Shown here piece after piece: positions 1 through 8,005 of a DNA stretch of 64,000 nucleotides. Source of the DNA: Arthrobacter sp. CAN_C5 (lineage in GTDB: Bacteria > Actinomycetota > Actinomycetes > Actinomycetales > Micrococcaceae); NCBI RefSeq assembly GCF_017875735.1, contig NZ_JAGGMZ010000001.1, positions 2,170,001 through 2,234,000 of the forward strand, given 5' to 3'. The position numbers and the translations under genes are program-made. The notes under the pieces were generated by a model, which was not told where the DNA came from, did no database searches, and saw only the letters and a list, made by a program, of their open reading frames with translations. The first letter of the stretch is position 1. Every line of letters begins with the position of its first letter.

Positions 1-213
1 CGCCATACCGGAATCGGACTAAACACCCCGGCAGACGTCCACTACGGTCTTGCCGCGACGAAGGCCACCGAACGCTCCATCACTTTGGCCGCCGCACGGC
101 GGAAGAATCCCGAACGATTCAGCACCGAAACGGACCCAAAAATACTCACCGTCCCCGGCGCGGCATGGATCAACAAACCATCCCAGGAAACCCAGACAGA
201 AGCAGCCGCCTAA
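1..213 (+). mobile_element. IS3-family transposase (OrfB), C-terminal fragment
   Basis: The frame is open from base 1 and ends at TAA 211-213, giving 70 residues. It contains LNTPADVHYG and later VPGAAWINKP, which resemble the end of the IS3-family integrase-core transposase OrfB. OrfB is the DDE catalytic subunit that inserts the element. The catalytic residues lie upstream of the window. The strand 221-240 reads TGGCCCCATTCACCTTGACA; its complement starts TGTCAAG and resembles the terminal inverted repeat of many IS3 elements, so the element probably ends near 240. Whether it is intact cannot be judged from here. Confidence 0.75.
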
Positions 214-220
214 CTCCCAC

Positions 221-240
221 TGGCCCCATTCACCTTGACA
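221..240. repeat. probable right terminal inverted repeat of the IS3 element
   Basis: These 20 bases follow the transposase stop and end in CA, the expected complement of the TG that starts IS3-family ends. The left end is outside the window, so the repeat cannot be paired. Confidence 0.45.
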
Positions 241-383
241 ACTTCCGGTCTGCCCGGCACCGCCTCCGTTGCAGTTCAGCAGGAGGGTTGTCTCTGCGTC
301 TTGACTGTGTGGTGGGAACATGGGGTTCCCTTCTGGAGGGTCGACTGACACATAGCAGGCGAGTCGCGACTGAACCGGTGGCA

Positions 384-764
384 ATGAAAGAAGAAGGACT
401 GACGAGCGTGGCCTGGAGCACTCCAGGAATCGCGAGATGGCCGGGACGACGGTGCACACCGTTCATCACTATCATCGGGTTGGACTTTTCGAGCAGCCGG
501 ACAGGATGTCCGATGGCTACAAGCAGTACCAGGTTAAGCACCTCGTTCGTCTTCTGAAATACGCCGCCTTGGGATCTCGGCGTCCCGCTCGATCAGATCG
601 ACGAAGTGGCCCTCGATGGCAATTCGTCGTCCGGGGCGCTGAGGGCGATCGATGCAGACCTCACGGTCAGCATCGAGAGGTTGCATCGTGCCAGAGCGGA
701 GATTCAGGCGATCCTCCGGGGGTTCCTCAGTAACGGGCGTCCCGGCAGGATTCGAGGAAGTTGA
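384..764 (+). pseudogene. MerR-family regulator, broken by three single-base deletions
   Basis: Joining three frames gives a MerR-type protein. ATG 384 opens MKEEGLTSVAW..TPGIAR, then from 437 MAGTTVHTVHHYHRVGLF (winged helix-turn-helix with the HHY..VGL signature), then IRRL near 559-570, then DLGVPLDQID to TGA 762-764. The frame steps at about 436, 558 and 570 each correspond to one missing base, and after three losses the reading returns to the first frame. As written, translation from 384 stops at 555-557. MerR proteins bind between widely spaced -35 and -10 elements and respond to drugs or metals through the C-terminal part; no effector domain is evident here. Either a decayed gene next to an IS, or sequencing indels. 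Confidence 0.7.
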
Positions 765-1079
765 ACGACGGACCGGGTATCTTTGCCGCAATCTTCCAGG
801 GCTCAGCCCTTAACATGACCGCCATTGTCCGCAGGGCAGCCTCAGCTTGCCTAGCCGGCCCATCGGCGTGGCGTGCGGCCGAGAGCTCCGTGGCAGCACA
901 AGTGGAAGTACTTCCACACCCTTAGATAGAGGCCTGACTCTTGGCCGTTGCGGTATCCATATCCGTGCTGAGGCGGCACCGTTCCGGTCCAATCCTGCAC
1001 CCATCTGTGGCTGAACCCTGGAAGGACAGATCTCACCATGTCCCTCGCGAGGAGCTGTCCAGCGCCGCAGTTCATCACG
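765..1079. other. gap without a recognised gene
   Basis: About 315 bases between the MerR relic and the LacI-family gene. Short frames exist on both strands but none has a good ribosome site or a recognisable family. Probably eroded DNA next to the insertion sequence. Confidence 0.5.
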
Positions 1080-2156
1080 CTATCGGCGTGGAGGGCCGCT
1101 CGACTGCCTGGCATTGAGGTGGGGTGTGATTAGAGTTGATGCCACCGGCTGTCCCGCCAGCATCTCAATGAGGGTCTGGCCTGCAATGCGACCCATGTTG
1201 ATCACAGAATTGTCGACGCTGCTCAAGGAGCAGAGTAGTTCGCGGGCAATATTGATGTCGTTGTAGCCCACAACAGTTATATCCACCCCGGGCATTAACC
1301 CTTGGTCCCGCATTTCCCCCATGGCCCCAATGGCGGCATAATCGTTGACGGCAAAGACGGCCGTGGGACGTGGCTCCAGGGCGAGGAGTTTTCTAGCAGC
1401 TTCGCGGCCGCCCTCCACATCGAAGGATGAAGAAACAACGGCTGAGTCCGGCACGCTGATCCCTCTGAGACTGAGGGTGTCTCGGAATCCGGCGACCCTG
1501 TCGATGCTCGTGCTGGCCCAGCGAGTGCCGGCTATGACACCCACGTACCGATGTCCCAGGTCTGCAAAATGCGACGCCACCAGTCCCCCGCCTACAACAT
1601 CAGCACCGGAGACGGAGACGAGGTCCGGACAGCGGCGGTTGACAAGGATAGTGGGGATGTCGGCGGGAAGACTTGGTGCCGCATCCATCCGCACGTCGGC
1701 CAGAATCAGGCCATCCACGCGTCGGCTGGACATGAGACCCAGATACTTTTGGTGCCGTTCGGGATCGTCATAGGTGTTTGCCACCGCAACCTGGTAGCCG
1801 CGAGTAGCGGCGAACTGTTCTATGCCCTCGTATATGGTCGCTAAAACAACATCCGATAGTCGTGGGACAAGCACCCCGATCGACATCGTGCGTTGTGTCC
1901 TTAGGCTCGCCGCATAGGGGTCCGGCCGATAGCCCAGCCGCTCTGCAACTTCGATGATGTGTCCTGTGATGGTGGCGCTGGGCGCGTCATGCATGGCGGG
2001 ATTGACCTGAGTGCGCAAAGCCCTTGAAACAGTGGACACATGGACGCCCGCGACTTCTGCCACTGTCCGGAGCGTGACACGCTGCCGTCCGCTTCGCTTT
2101 AGTTCCTCGGTTGATTTCTCAGACACGTCACTGATCATCTCAGATGACAGACACAC
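1080..2156 (-). CDS. LacI-family transcriptional regulator
   Basis: 358 residues. The N-terminal helix-turn-helix lies at about residues 27-47 (VTLRTVAEVAGVHVSTVSRA), followed by a hinge ending in LGYRPD and a periplasmic-binding-protein-like effector domain starting MSIGVLVPRLSDVV. Such proteins are cytoplasmic dimers that release DNA when a small metabolite binds. Two dyads of LacI type lie in the intergenic region (2191-2206, 2226-2241) and the gene is divergent from the DUF1989 operon, so it most likely represses that operon and perhaps itself. The effector is unknown; the neighbouring amidase and DUF1989 gene suggest a nitrogenous compound. Neither the Met at 2156 nor that at 2138 has a clear ribosome site, so the start is uncertain. 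Confidence 0.9.
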   Translation of the reverse strand: MCLSSEMISDVSEKSTEELKRSGRQRVTLRTVAEVAGVHVSTVSRALRTQVNPAMHDAPSATITGHIIEVAERLGYRPDPYAASLRTQRTMSIGVLVPRLSDVVLATIYEGIEQFAATRGYQVAVANTYDDPERHQKYLGLMSSRRVDGLILADVRMDAAPSLPADIPTILVNRRCPDLVSVSGADVVGGGLVASHFADLGHRYVGVIAGTRWASTSIDRVAGFRDTLSLRGISVPDSAVVSSSFDVEGGREAARKLLALEPRPTAVFAVNDYAAIGAMGEMRDQGLMPGVDITVVGYNDINIARELLCSLSSVDNSVINMGRIAGQTLIEMLAGQPVASTLITPHLNARQSSGPPRR

Positions 2157-2183
2157 ATGCCCGGTGAATTACAAATTCTCTCG

Positions 2184-2212
2184 TTGACAGACGCAATGGT
2201 TTGCGATAAATT
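2184..2212 (+). promoter_or_regulatory. promoter of the DUF1989-amidase operon
   Basis: TTGACA at 2184-2189 and TAAATT at 2207-2212 are separated by 17 bases, a near-consensus housekeeping promoter reading towards 2277. The spacer is almost entirely the first LacI-type operator. Confidence 0.65.
2191..2206. promoter_or_regulatory. LacI-type operator O1, in the promoter spacer
   Basis: ACGCAATGGTTTGCGA is an imperfect dyad sharing outer half sites ACGCAA/TTGCG with the second operator. It fills the gap between -35 and -10, so binding would block polymerase. Confidence 0.6.
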
Positions 2213-2225
2213 CAATCTCACACGT

Positions 2226-2241
2226 ACGCAATCGATTGCGT
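2226..2241. promoter_or_regulatory. LacI-type operator O2, perfect palindrome
   Basis: ACGCAATCGATTGCGT is a perfect 16-base palindrome with the central CG typical of LacI/GalR operators. It lies just downstream of the expected start point and 35 bases from O1. Confidence 0.75.
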
Positions 2242-2276
2242 AATCGAGTTAGTTGCCGACTAGCAAAAGGCGTGAC

Positions 2277-2876
2277 ATGCAAACAGTTCAGGCCCGATCC
2301 GGATCGTCGTTTCGCGTGCCGACAGCGGCGTCCGTGAAAATTACTAGCCCTCACGGCCGCCAAGTAGCCGACACATGGGTCGTGTCTCCAAAGACGCAGG
2401 AATGGGCATCCATGGGACATACGCGCGCTGCGACCGGTCGGCCCTTCTCGAAGGTCGGGGACCTATACAGCAACAGCTGCCGACCTCTGGCCGAGCTCTC
2501 GGAGGATACCTCTGGCGGTGTCCACGACACTCTCGTTTCTGCCTGCGACACATCCCGCTATGAGATGCTCGGCCACGTCGGCCACCATGACAACTGCACC
2601 GAAAACTTCCCGACCTCCTTGGCAGATGAAGCCATGGTGGACCTTGGATTCGCGCCCGACCCGTTAAACGTGTTCAAGAATGTGCCGTGGACCGCCGGAG
2701 GCGACATTGGTTTCGCGCCTCCCGTGAACACACCGGGATGCTTCATCCTCCTCAAAGCGCTGGAGGATCTCCTAGTGATTATTCAGCCTGCCCAAAGGAC
2801 CTTGTTCCTGTGAATGGGGTCGCTTCAGGAGACGAAGGAGATCACGGTCGAGGCTCAAGGACCGTTGGCGCCGTGA
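2277..2876 (+). pseudogene. DUF1989 (urea carboxylase-associated family) protein, 3' end frameshifted
   Basis: ATG 2277 is chosen because AAAAGG lies 6 bases upstream; an in-frame TTG at 2253 is less likely. The frame continues to VFKNVPWTAGGDIGFAPP and LLKALEDLLVII, like the second DUF1989 protein at 8002-8637. As written it runs into TGA 2811-2813. The family C-terminus SACPKDLVPVNG is readable one frame away from about 2783, and TKEITVEAQGPLAP returns in the first frame, ending at TGA 2874-2876. One lost base near 2781 and one extra G in the GGGG at 2816-2819 would explain both. The restored gene is about 200 residues, normal for the family, and its stop overlaps the next start as GTGA. 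DUF1989 includes carboxyguanidine deiminase subunits; the substrate here is unknown. Mutation or sequencing error are both possible. Confidence 0.75.
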
Positions 2877-3502
2877 CGACCATGGGTCCTGCAGCTGAGA
2901 CGGATCTCGCCGTGCGCTCGATGGAAGCTGCTGATCTGTCCGCCGAGGAGCTATTTAGGCTTCTCACCGGCGCTGTTGTCCCACGACCCATCGCTTGGAC
3001 GTCCACCATCAGTGACACAGGCGTCAACAACCTCTCCCCTTTTAGCTTTTTCACAGTTGTATCCTCCAGCCCGCCGATGCTCCTCCTGAGCATGGAATAC
3101 AAGGAGGGAGGCTTCCTCAAGGACAGCGCTGAAAACATCGCGAAAACTGGCGAGTTTGTGGTGAACCTTCCTTCTTCCGGTATGGCGTGGGCGGTCGAGG
3201 TCAGCAGCAGACCGTTTCCTGCAGAGATCGACGAGTTCGCGCAGGCAGGAGTGACCCCGCTTCCGTCTCATCGTGTTCGGCCGCCGAGAGTCAAAGAAGC
3301 GCTCATCAGTATGGAGTGTGTCCTTCACGATATTTTCCAACCCGGCAGCGACCGCCTAATTGTCGGGAAAATAGTGGTGTTCCATGTCGCCCAGAAAGTA
3401 CTGATGCCCGACGATAAAATCAACATTCCCGCCTTAGATCCGCTGGGCCGCGTGGCCAACCAGTTTGCTTACACTGGTCCGATCTTCACTACCCCGGAGT
3501 GA
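2873..3502 (+). CDS. flavin reductase-like FMN-binding protein
   Basis: About 209 residues from GTG 2873, which overlaps the restored stop of the DUF1989 gene by GTGA; ATG 2882 is the alternative. The segment GAVVPRPIAWTST followed by NNLSPFSFFTVVSSSPP is the typical FMN-binding core of the flavin reductase-like (DIM6/NTAB) fold. Members bind FMN and either supply reduced flavin to a monooxygenase or act as small flavoprotein oxidoreductases; the latter is more likely because no partner monooxygenase is adjacent. It is the second gene of the LacI-controlled operon. The exact reaction is not deducible. Confidence 0.85.
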   Translation: MTTMGPAAETDLAVRSMEAADLSAEELFRLLTGAVVPRPIAWTSTISDTGVNNLSPFSFFTVVSSSPPMLLLSMEYKEGGFLKDSAENIAKTGEFVVNLPSSGMAWAVEVSSRPFPAEIDEFAQAGVTPLPSHRVRPPRVKEALISMECVLHDIFQPGSDRLIVGKIVVFHVAQKVLMPDDKINIPALDPLGRVANQFAYTGPIFTTPE

Positions 3503-3552
3503 CAGCCGCGGGTGCGTTCAATCATTCACCACTCCTGAAAGAGCCCGTTCCC

Positions 3553-3885
3553 ATGTCAACCACAACAGCGGCCTTGATCGATGACGCGTATCTGAATGCG
3601 TTCCTCAAGAAGCTCGCCATTCTCTCCGCTGGCGAGCCACTCACGGCGGTAGCTATCAGCCGGATTGGATCTGCGGTAAGCGCGTTCATCCTTCCACTGA
3701 TCCTGCTCAATGTGGGTCTCAGCGGGGTCATGTACCTCCTCGCCGCAGCTAACGTCGTTGGACTCATAGTGACTCTGATTCTCGGCCAGGAAACCAGAGG
3801 AAAATCCCTTGCTGAGACCTCCGGAACGGGCCGTTCCGACGTTCGCACATCGCTTCTACAGAGCAGCAAGGAGGCGGACCTGTGA
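3553..3885 (+). pseudogene. MFS transporter with a large in-frame internal deletion
   Basis: Only 110 residues remain of a family of about 430-460. Residues 1-30 (MSTTTAALIDDAYLNAFLKK) look like the cytoplasmic N-terminus and start of helix 1 of a metabolite:H+ symporter. From about residue 35 the sequence is the C-terminal end: AVAISRIGSAVSAFILP, two membrane helices, then LGQETRGKSL. The join falls near LSAGEP/LTAVAISRIG. About ten helices are missing, so transport is very unlikely. The frame could start at GTG 3499, overlapping the previous stop, but ATG 3553 matches family N-termini. The remnant still overlaps the amidase start by GTGA, so operon coupling is preserved. This would have been the operon's own permease. 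Confidence 0.8.
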
Positions 3886-5267
3886 CTTCGACACCGCTGC
3901 TGGGGGCCACCATGATGTCCGCTACATTGGAATCCCGCATCTCCACTTCACGACGGTTGGTTGACGAGTCGATCGCTAAAGCGGGATCGGACGCGGCCGA
4001 GGCTGCCCTGACAGTTCTTACAGAAGAGCGCGCCGTGACAGATGCCTTGCTCAGCGACTCCCGACGGGCCAGAGGGGAGGCGCTCAGTTCTTTGGACGGG
4101 GTTCCCATCACTTGGAAGGACGTCTTTGACGTCGAGGACGAAGTCACAACGGCTGGCTCAGAGAGCCGAATGGCGACTCCACCTGCGGTTGCTGACAGCT
4201 GGGTGGTGCGGCGCGCACGGAGCATGGGCCTAGTGACAGTCGGTAAAACAAACCTCAGCGAATTCGCTTTCTCCGGGCTTGGCATTAATCAGTACTTTGG
4301 TACACCTAGAAATCCGAACAGTGGCACAGAAGCCCTTGTCCCAGGCGGATCGTCATCGGGTGCGGCGGTAGCCGTCGCTGCCGGAGTCTCGCCCCTGGCT
4401 GTCGGCACCGACACTTCCGGTTCTATCCGTATTCCTGCGGCCTTCTGCGGGCTGGTGGGGTTCAAGGCCAGCAGCGCACGATATGGCCCGGCCGATTTCG
4501 AGCCGTTGTCCAGGACTCTGGACAGTGTTGGTATCATAGCCCGATCTACGGAAGATGTCAGCGCCCTAGATTCGCTGCTCGCTTGGTACCCGTATCATCT
4601 CGGCTCCGAGCAACCTGTCCTGCGTGCGGTCATTCCGGAGGGCGAGTGGATTGATGAGTGCTCCCCGGAGGTGTACCGGCTTTTCACCAGGGCCGTCCGG
4701 GACCTTCGGCGCGCCGGCATGAACATTGAGATGCGCCCCCTGCCCTCGATGCGGGTGGCGCAGGATCTGATGGACCGCCATGGGACCATTGTCGGCGCGG
4801 AGGCTTTCCTGCTCCATGAGGCTGATCTGCAGTCCGGACAGATTGAGGCTGCTACCCGGCGGCGACTGGTGCGCGGCATTGCCGACCAGGATGCGGTGGC
4901 GGTGGTGTACCGGCAGATGGGGCCGCTTCGACGGCAGTTTTCCCGCGAGCTGGCCGGCGCGGCGCTGCTGTGTCCCACGGTGAGGCACCTCCCTCCGGCG
5001 ATCGCGGCCCTGGCCGCTGACCCCGCCCTGTATGACGCGGCCAACGCGCTGACACTTCGCACCACCATGCTGCTGAGCTATCTGGGCACCTGCGGCATCA
5101 GCCTTCCTCTAGTATCCGACTCCGGTGCCGCCTCCACAGGCTTGCTGGTGTCCATGCCGGAGGGATCCGACGGGTCGCTGCTGGAACTGGCAGGATGGAC
5201 CGAAGGAGCCATCAATGCCCGTCATGCACCGTTTCAGCCCGCAGGAAGCGCAGGGTTCCCGCCGTGA
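3882..5267 (+). CDS. amidase-signature hydrolase
   Basis: 461 residues; GTG 3882 overlaps the previous stop. Amidase-signature enzymes cleave C-N amide bonds with a Lys-cisSer-Ser triad. All three are visible: Lys79 in PITWKDVFDV, the cis-Ser at about 158 in PGGSSSGAAVAVAAG, and nucleophile Ser181 in GTDTSGSIRIPAAFCG. It is cytoplasmic, with no signal peptide. The length fits AtzE/GatA-type amidases. It lacks the long C-terminal domain of full-length allophanate hydrolases, although an allophanate- or biuret-like substrate would suit the DUF1989 neighbour. Last gene of the LacI-controlled operon. No truncation seen. Confidence 0.93.
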   Translation: MTSTPLLGATMMSATLESRISTSRRLVDESIAKAGSDAAEAALTVLTEERAVTDALLSDSRRARGEALSSLDGVPITWKDVFDVEDEVTTAGSESRMATPPAVADSWVVRRARSMGLVTVGKTNLSEFAFSGLGINQYFGTPRNPNSGTEALVPGGSSSGAAVAVAAGVSPLAVGTDTSGSIRIPAAFCGLVGFKASSARYGPADFEPLSRTLDSVGIIARSTEDVSALDSLLAWYPYHLGSEQPVLRAVIPEGEWIDECSPEVYRLFTRAVRDLRRAGMNIEMRPLPSMRVAQDLMDRHGTIVGAEAFLLHEADLQSGQIEAATRRRLVRGIADQDAVAVVYRQMGPLRRQFSRELAGAALLCPTVRHLPPAIAALAADPALYDAANALTLRTTMLLSYLGTCGISLPLVSDSGAASTGLLVSMPEGSDGSLLELAGWTEGAINARHAPFQPAGSAGFPP

Positions 5268-5478
5268 GCCGCGGCCCGCACCCCCGGTCCTGTGCTTCCG
5301 GACGGGCGTCCCGGGTGGAGGACCCGCACTGGAGGGTCGGTTCCCGAACGTCGGGGGCCGCAGCGTCCTGCGGTGTTCCCTGCCCGACCCCCTCCGATTG
5401 CCCAGCGCCTCACCTGCATGCCGCCGCCCCGGAGTCCACGCCCGCTAGAACCGATCAGTCACCGAAAGGTGGAACCTT

Positions 5479-7065
5479 GTGCAACGCGATCTACGCCCCG
5501 GTCATCCCCGCAGCCTGTCCATCGCCGCCTTATGTGAGGACGAAACGCTCCGCCTGGACGTCCTTCTGGGGGATAAGAACGCCTTAGCGGCGGAGATCGC
5601 GTGGCTTCATGTGACGGAGCTGCCTGATCCCTCCAGATATATCCGGCCGACCGAGCTTGTTCTCACCAATGGTTTGTGGCTGGAGCAGACATCGTCTGAG
5701 GACTTTGTGCGGGCCGTGGCCGCAGCGGGTGCAGCCGGCGTCGTCTTTGGTCTGACGGTTCTCACCCGGACGGTGCCTGAGGATCTGATGCGGGCCTGCG
5801 GGCTGGCCGGCCTGCCCCTGCTGAGCGTGCCCGTTGATGTTCCGTTTGCCGCCCTGACCCAGGCTGCGGCCCGCGTCCAGGGCGAGATTCAGCAGGAATC
5901 GCTCCTGAAGGCGCTTCGGCGCGGGGACGCTCTTACCTCGGTGATGTCCCAGGGCGGAGGAGCCTCCGGTGTATTGGAGGTCCTGGCCCGCGAGTTCGGG
6001 TTTCCCCTGGTGCTCATCGATCGGCGGGGAACCGAGCTTGCCGGCAGCGGGGACGCGCTGCCGCCGGCGCAGCTTGAAGCTGCCGCGAAAGTGCTGGCCA
6101 GGAGGCCGCCTCCGCTGGAGGCGGAAGGAATATGGCCGGATCCGGCGTCCTTGTTCCTCATCGTTGATGCCGTCGGGGAGGTCGAGGCGGGCCTATTCTG
6201 CCTGCGACCGCATCACCTGCTGACGGTCGAAGAGCAGGTTGCCTTGAATCAGGGGGCGCGTTTCCTCAACCTTGATGTCGCCCAGAGACAGGCAATACGG
6301 GCTGCGGAGTCCCGCTTTTCCGGGGAACTGCTGGAGATGATCCTGTCAGGCTCCGCGCGGGTGGCGGAGGTGCCGGACCGGTTGCGCGCCTTCGGCATCG
6401 ACCCGGAGGGCACTCTCGCCCTGCTGGTGTTTGCCTTGGCCGATGCCCCGTTGCCCTCCGATCTGGACTCCGATATCGAGGCGTTGGTCAGGAGCAGCAG
6501 GTTGCTGCCGGTGGTTGCCGGCGGAAGCCAGGACATTGTGGTCATCACCTCGTGGAGCCGCGGGCTGGAATCTTTGCTGGAGTTCGCTGAGTCCCTGCGG
6601 GCCGAACTGGCCAGGGCCCACCCGAGAAGGAAACTGGTCGTCGGGGTGGGTGAGCCCGGTGAGGGTGTGGGCCTGCTGAAGGAGCAATTGATCCGGGCGC
6701 GCGCCGCGGCAAATGTACTTAAGCGCAGGAAGGCAGGGGCGTTGACCGCTACCGCGGCCAGCTTGGGAACACATTCGATGTTGCTGGCCTTGCAGCGTGA
6801 TGCGACCCTGAGCCGGTTCGCAGCTGAGGAACTCGCCGCGATCAGGCAGCATGATCTGATGCGCGGGACCGAGCTGGAGGCGACCCTGCGGGAGTTCCTG
6901 AACCGTAACGGTCACTGGGCTTCCACAGCGGAGGCCCTCTTCCTGCATGTGAATACCCTGCGGAACCGTTTGGACCGGATCGGTTCACTGACCGGCAGGG
7001 ACATGAGCAACTTCGCCGACCGGGTCGATCTGTTCCTTGCGTTGGAAGCCGACGCGATGAGCTGA
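5479..7065 (+). CDS. PucR-family transcriptional regulator
   Basis: 528 residues from GTG 5479, with AAAGGTGG 10-17 bases upstream. The N-terminal PucR domain begins SLSIAALCEDETLRLDVLLG (about 13-135), the middle holds a CdaR/GGDEF-like region, and the C-terminus carries the family helix-turn-helix (LREFLNRNGHWASTAEALF.HVNTLRNRLDRI, about 460-515). PucR proteins control purine and other nitrogen catabolism, usually responding to a pathway intermediate. It sits between the amidase operon and the deacetylase-DUF1989 unit, so it probably controls the latter and the NCS1 permease. Its stop is 8 bases from the stop of the convergent deacetylase. Confidence 0.92.
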   Translation: MQRDLRPGHPRSLSIAALCEDETLRLDVLLGDKNALAAEIAWLHVTELPDPSRYIRPTELVLTNGLWLEQTSSEDFVRAVAAAGAAGVVFGLTVLTRTVPEDLMRACGLAGLPLLSVPVDVPFAALTQAAARVQGEIQQESLLKALRRGDALTSVMSQGGGASGVLEVLAREFGFPLVLIDRRGTELAGSGDALPPAQLEAAAKVLARRPPPLEAEGIWPDPASLFLIVDAVGEVEAGLFCLRPHHLLTVEEQVALNQGARFLNLDVAQRQAIRAAESRFSGELLEMILSGSARVAEVPDRLRAFGIDPEGTLALLVFALADAPLPSDLDSDIEALVRSSRLLPVVAGGSQDIVVITSWSRGLESLLEFAESLRAELARAHPRRKLVVGVGEPGEGVGLLKEQLIRARAAANVLKRRKAGALTATAASLGTHSMLLALQRDATLSRFAAEELAAIRQHDLMRGTELEATLREFLNRNGHWASTAEALFLHVNTLRNRLDRIGSLTGRDMSNFADRVDLFLALEADAMS

Positions 7066-7081
7066 CCGGGAGTCAGCCCGG
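7066..7081. terminator. short hairpin between convergent genes
   Basis: CCGGG-agtcag-CCCGG lies between the stops of the PucR gene and the deacetylase gene. It could stop transcription from both sides, but it is short and has no U-tract. Confidence 0.35.
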
Positions 7082-8005
7082 GAAGCTCTCCAACGCCGCG
7101 TCGGAGAGCTTGGTGAGGGTGCGCTCGGCGGTGTGCTCGTCCTTCAGCACGAGCTCCGCCGTCGCAGCGCAGGTGGCGAAGGTGACATCTCCGCAGTCCT
7201 GGGCGTACTCAATCAGCCCGCGCAGTGCAAGCAGCCGGCCCGGCCGGCCGGAAAGAAACGGGTGCGCGCAGAGGTTGAAGAGCCCGCCGAAGTGCCGCAT
7301 GCCATCGAGTTCGGCCCTCCATACTTCCACGGCCCTCGCGGGCGACTGGATGATCGAGCCGATGTCGGGCGCCGGCAGGAACGCGTATTGCTCCCAGTCG
7401 TCCAGGGACCAGTGCACGGGCAGCTCGACCAGCCGGCCGGCGGGGGTGGAGATGGTGTAGGGCCGGTCATCGCCCATCAGCGACGAGTCGTAGGTCAGCC
7501 CGTATTCGGCGACGAGGGCCGGGGTGCGCCAGCTGGCGCACCAGTTCGCGGCCCGGTATCCGGTGACGGCGATGCCCTGCGCATCGAAGACGGCCAGGGC
7601 CCGTTCGAAATCGTCGCGCTCCTCGGTCATCGTCATGGAGGTCGGCGCCTGGTGGCTGTAAGAATGATGAGCGACCTCATGTCCGCGCTCGATGATTGTC
7701 GGGGCAAGGCCCGCCCTGTGTTCGGCCACCCACCCGGGAATGAAGAAGGTTGCCTGAATGTCCAGCTCATCGAGCATGTTCAGGATCCGCGGAACCCCGA
7801 CGTCGGGTCCGTAGGACTGGTGCGACATGACCATGAGGTTGTCCGCGTAGGACTTTCCACTGCCCAGGATCGGTGTTTCGGCGTCAACGTCGAAGGTCAT
7901 GGTAAAGACGGCCGACGCACCCTGGCGCCAGTCGGATGGTCCCGGGGTCCAGGCGGGAGCGGGCCGTGTCCTGTTGTCGTTGTGTTCCATCGGTTCGGCT
8001 GTCAC
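7073..8005 (-). CDS. polysaccharide deacetylase-fold (NodB/CE4) hydrolase
   Basis: 310 residues; GTG at 8005 overlaps the DUF1989 stop by 4 bases, and ATG 7990 is an alternative start. The metal-dependent NodB core is visible: Asp motif MTFDVDAETPIL at about residues 36-47 and the His motif HEVAHHSYSHQAP at about 107-120, with LVELPVHWSLDDW later. There is no signal peptide, so it acts inside the cell. It resembles the HpPgdA/PuuE-like group, which includes cofactor-poor allantoinases and cyclic imide or amide hydrolases rather than cell-wall enzymes. With DUF1989, PucR and an NCS1 permease, ring opening of a small nitrogen heterocycle is a fair guess but unproven. Confidence 0.85.
   Translation of the reverse strand: MTAEPMEHNDNRTRPAPAWTPGPSDWRQGASAVFTMTFDVDAETPILGSGKSYADNLMVMSHQSYGPDVGVPRILNMLDELDIQATFFIPGWVAEHRAGLAPTIIERGHEVAHHSYSHQAPTSMTMTEERDDFERALAVFDAQGIAVTGYRAANWCASWRTPALVAEYGLTYDSSLMGDDRPYTISTPAGRLVELPVHWSLDDWEQYAFLPAPDIGSIIQSPARAVEVWRAELDGMRHFGGLFNLCAHPFLSGRPGRLLALRGLIEYAQDCGDVTFATCAATAELVLKDEHTAERTLTKLSDAALESFPG

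Noticed and set aside
765..910. Plus-strand frame IFAAIFQGSALNMTAIVRRA resembling a TetR C-terminus
   Set aside because: Too short and the resemblance is general; no helix-turn-helix part anywhere upstream.
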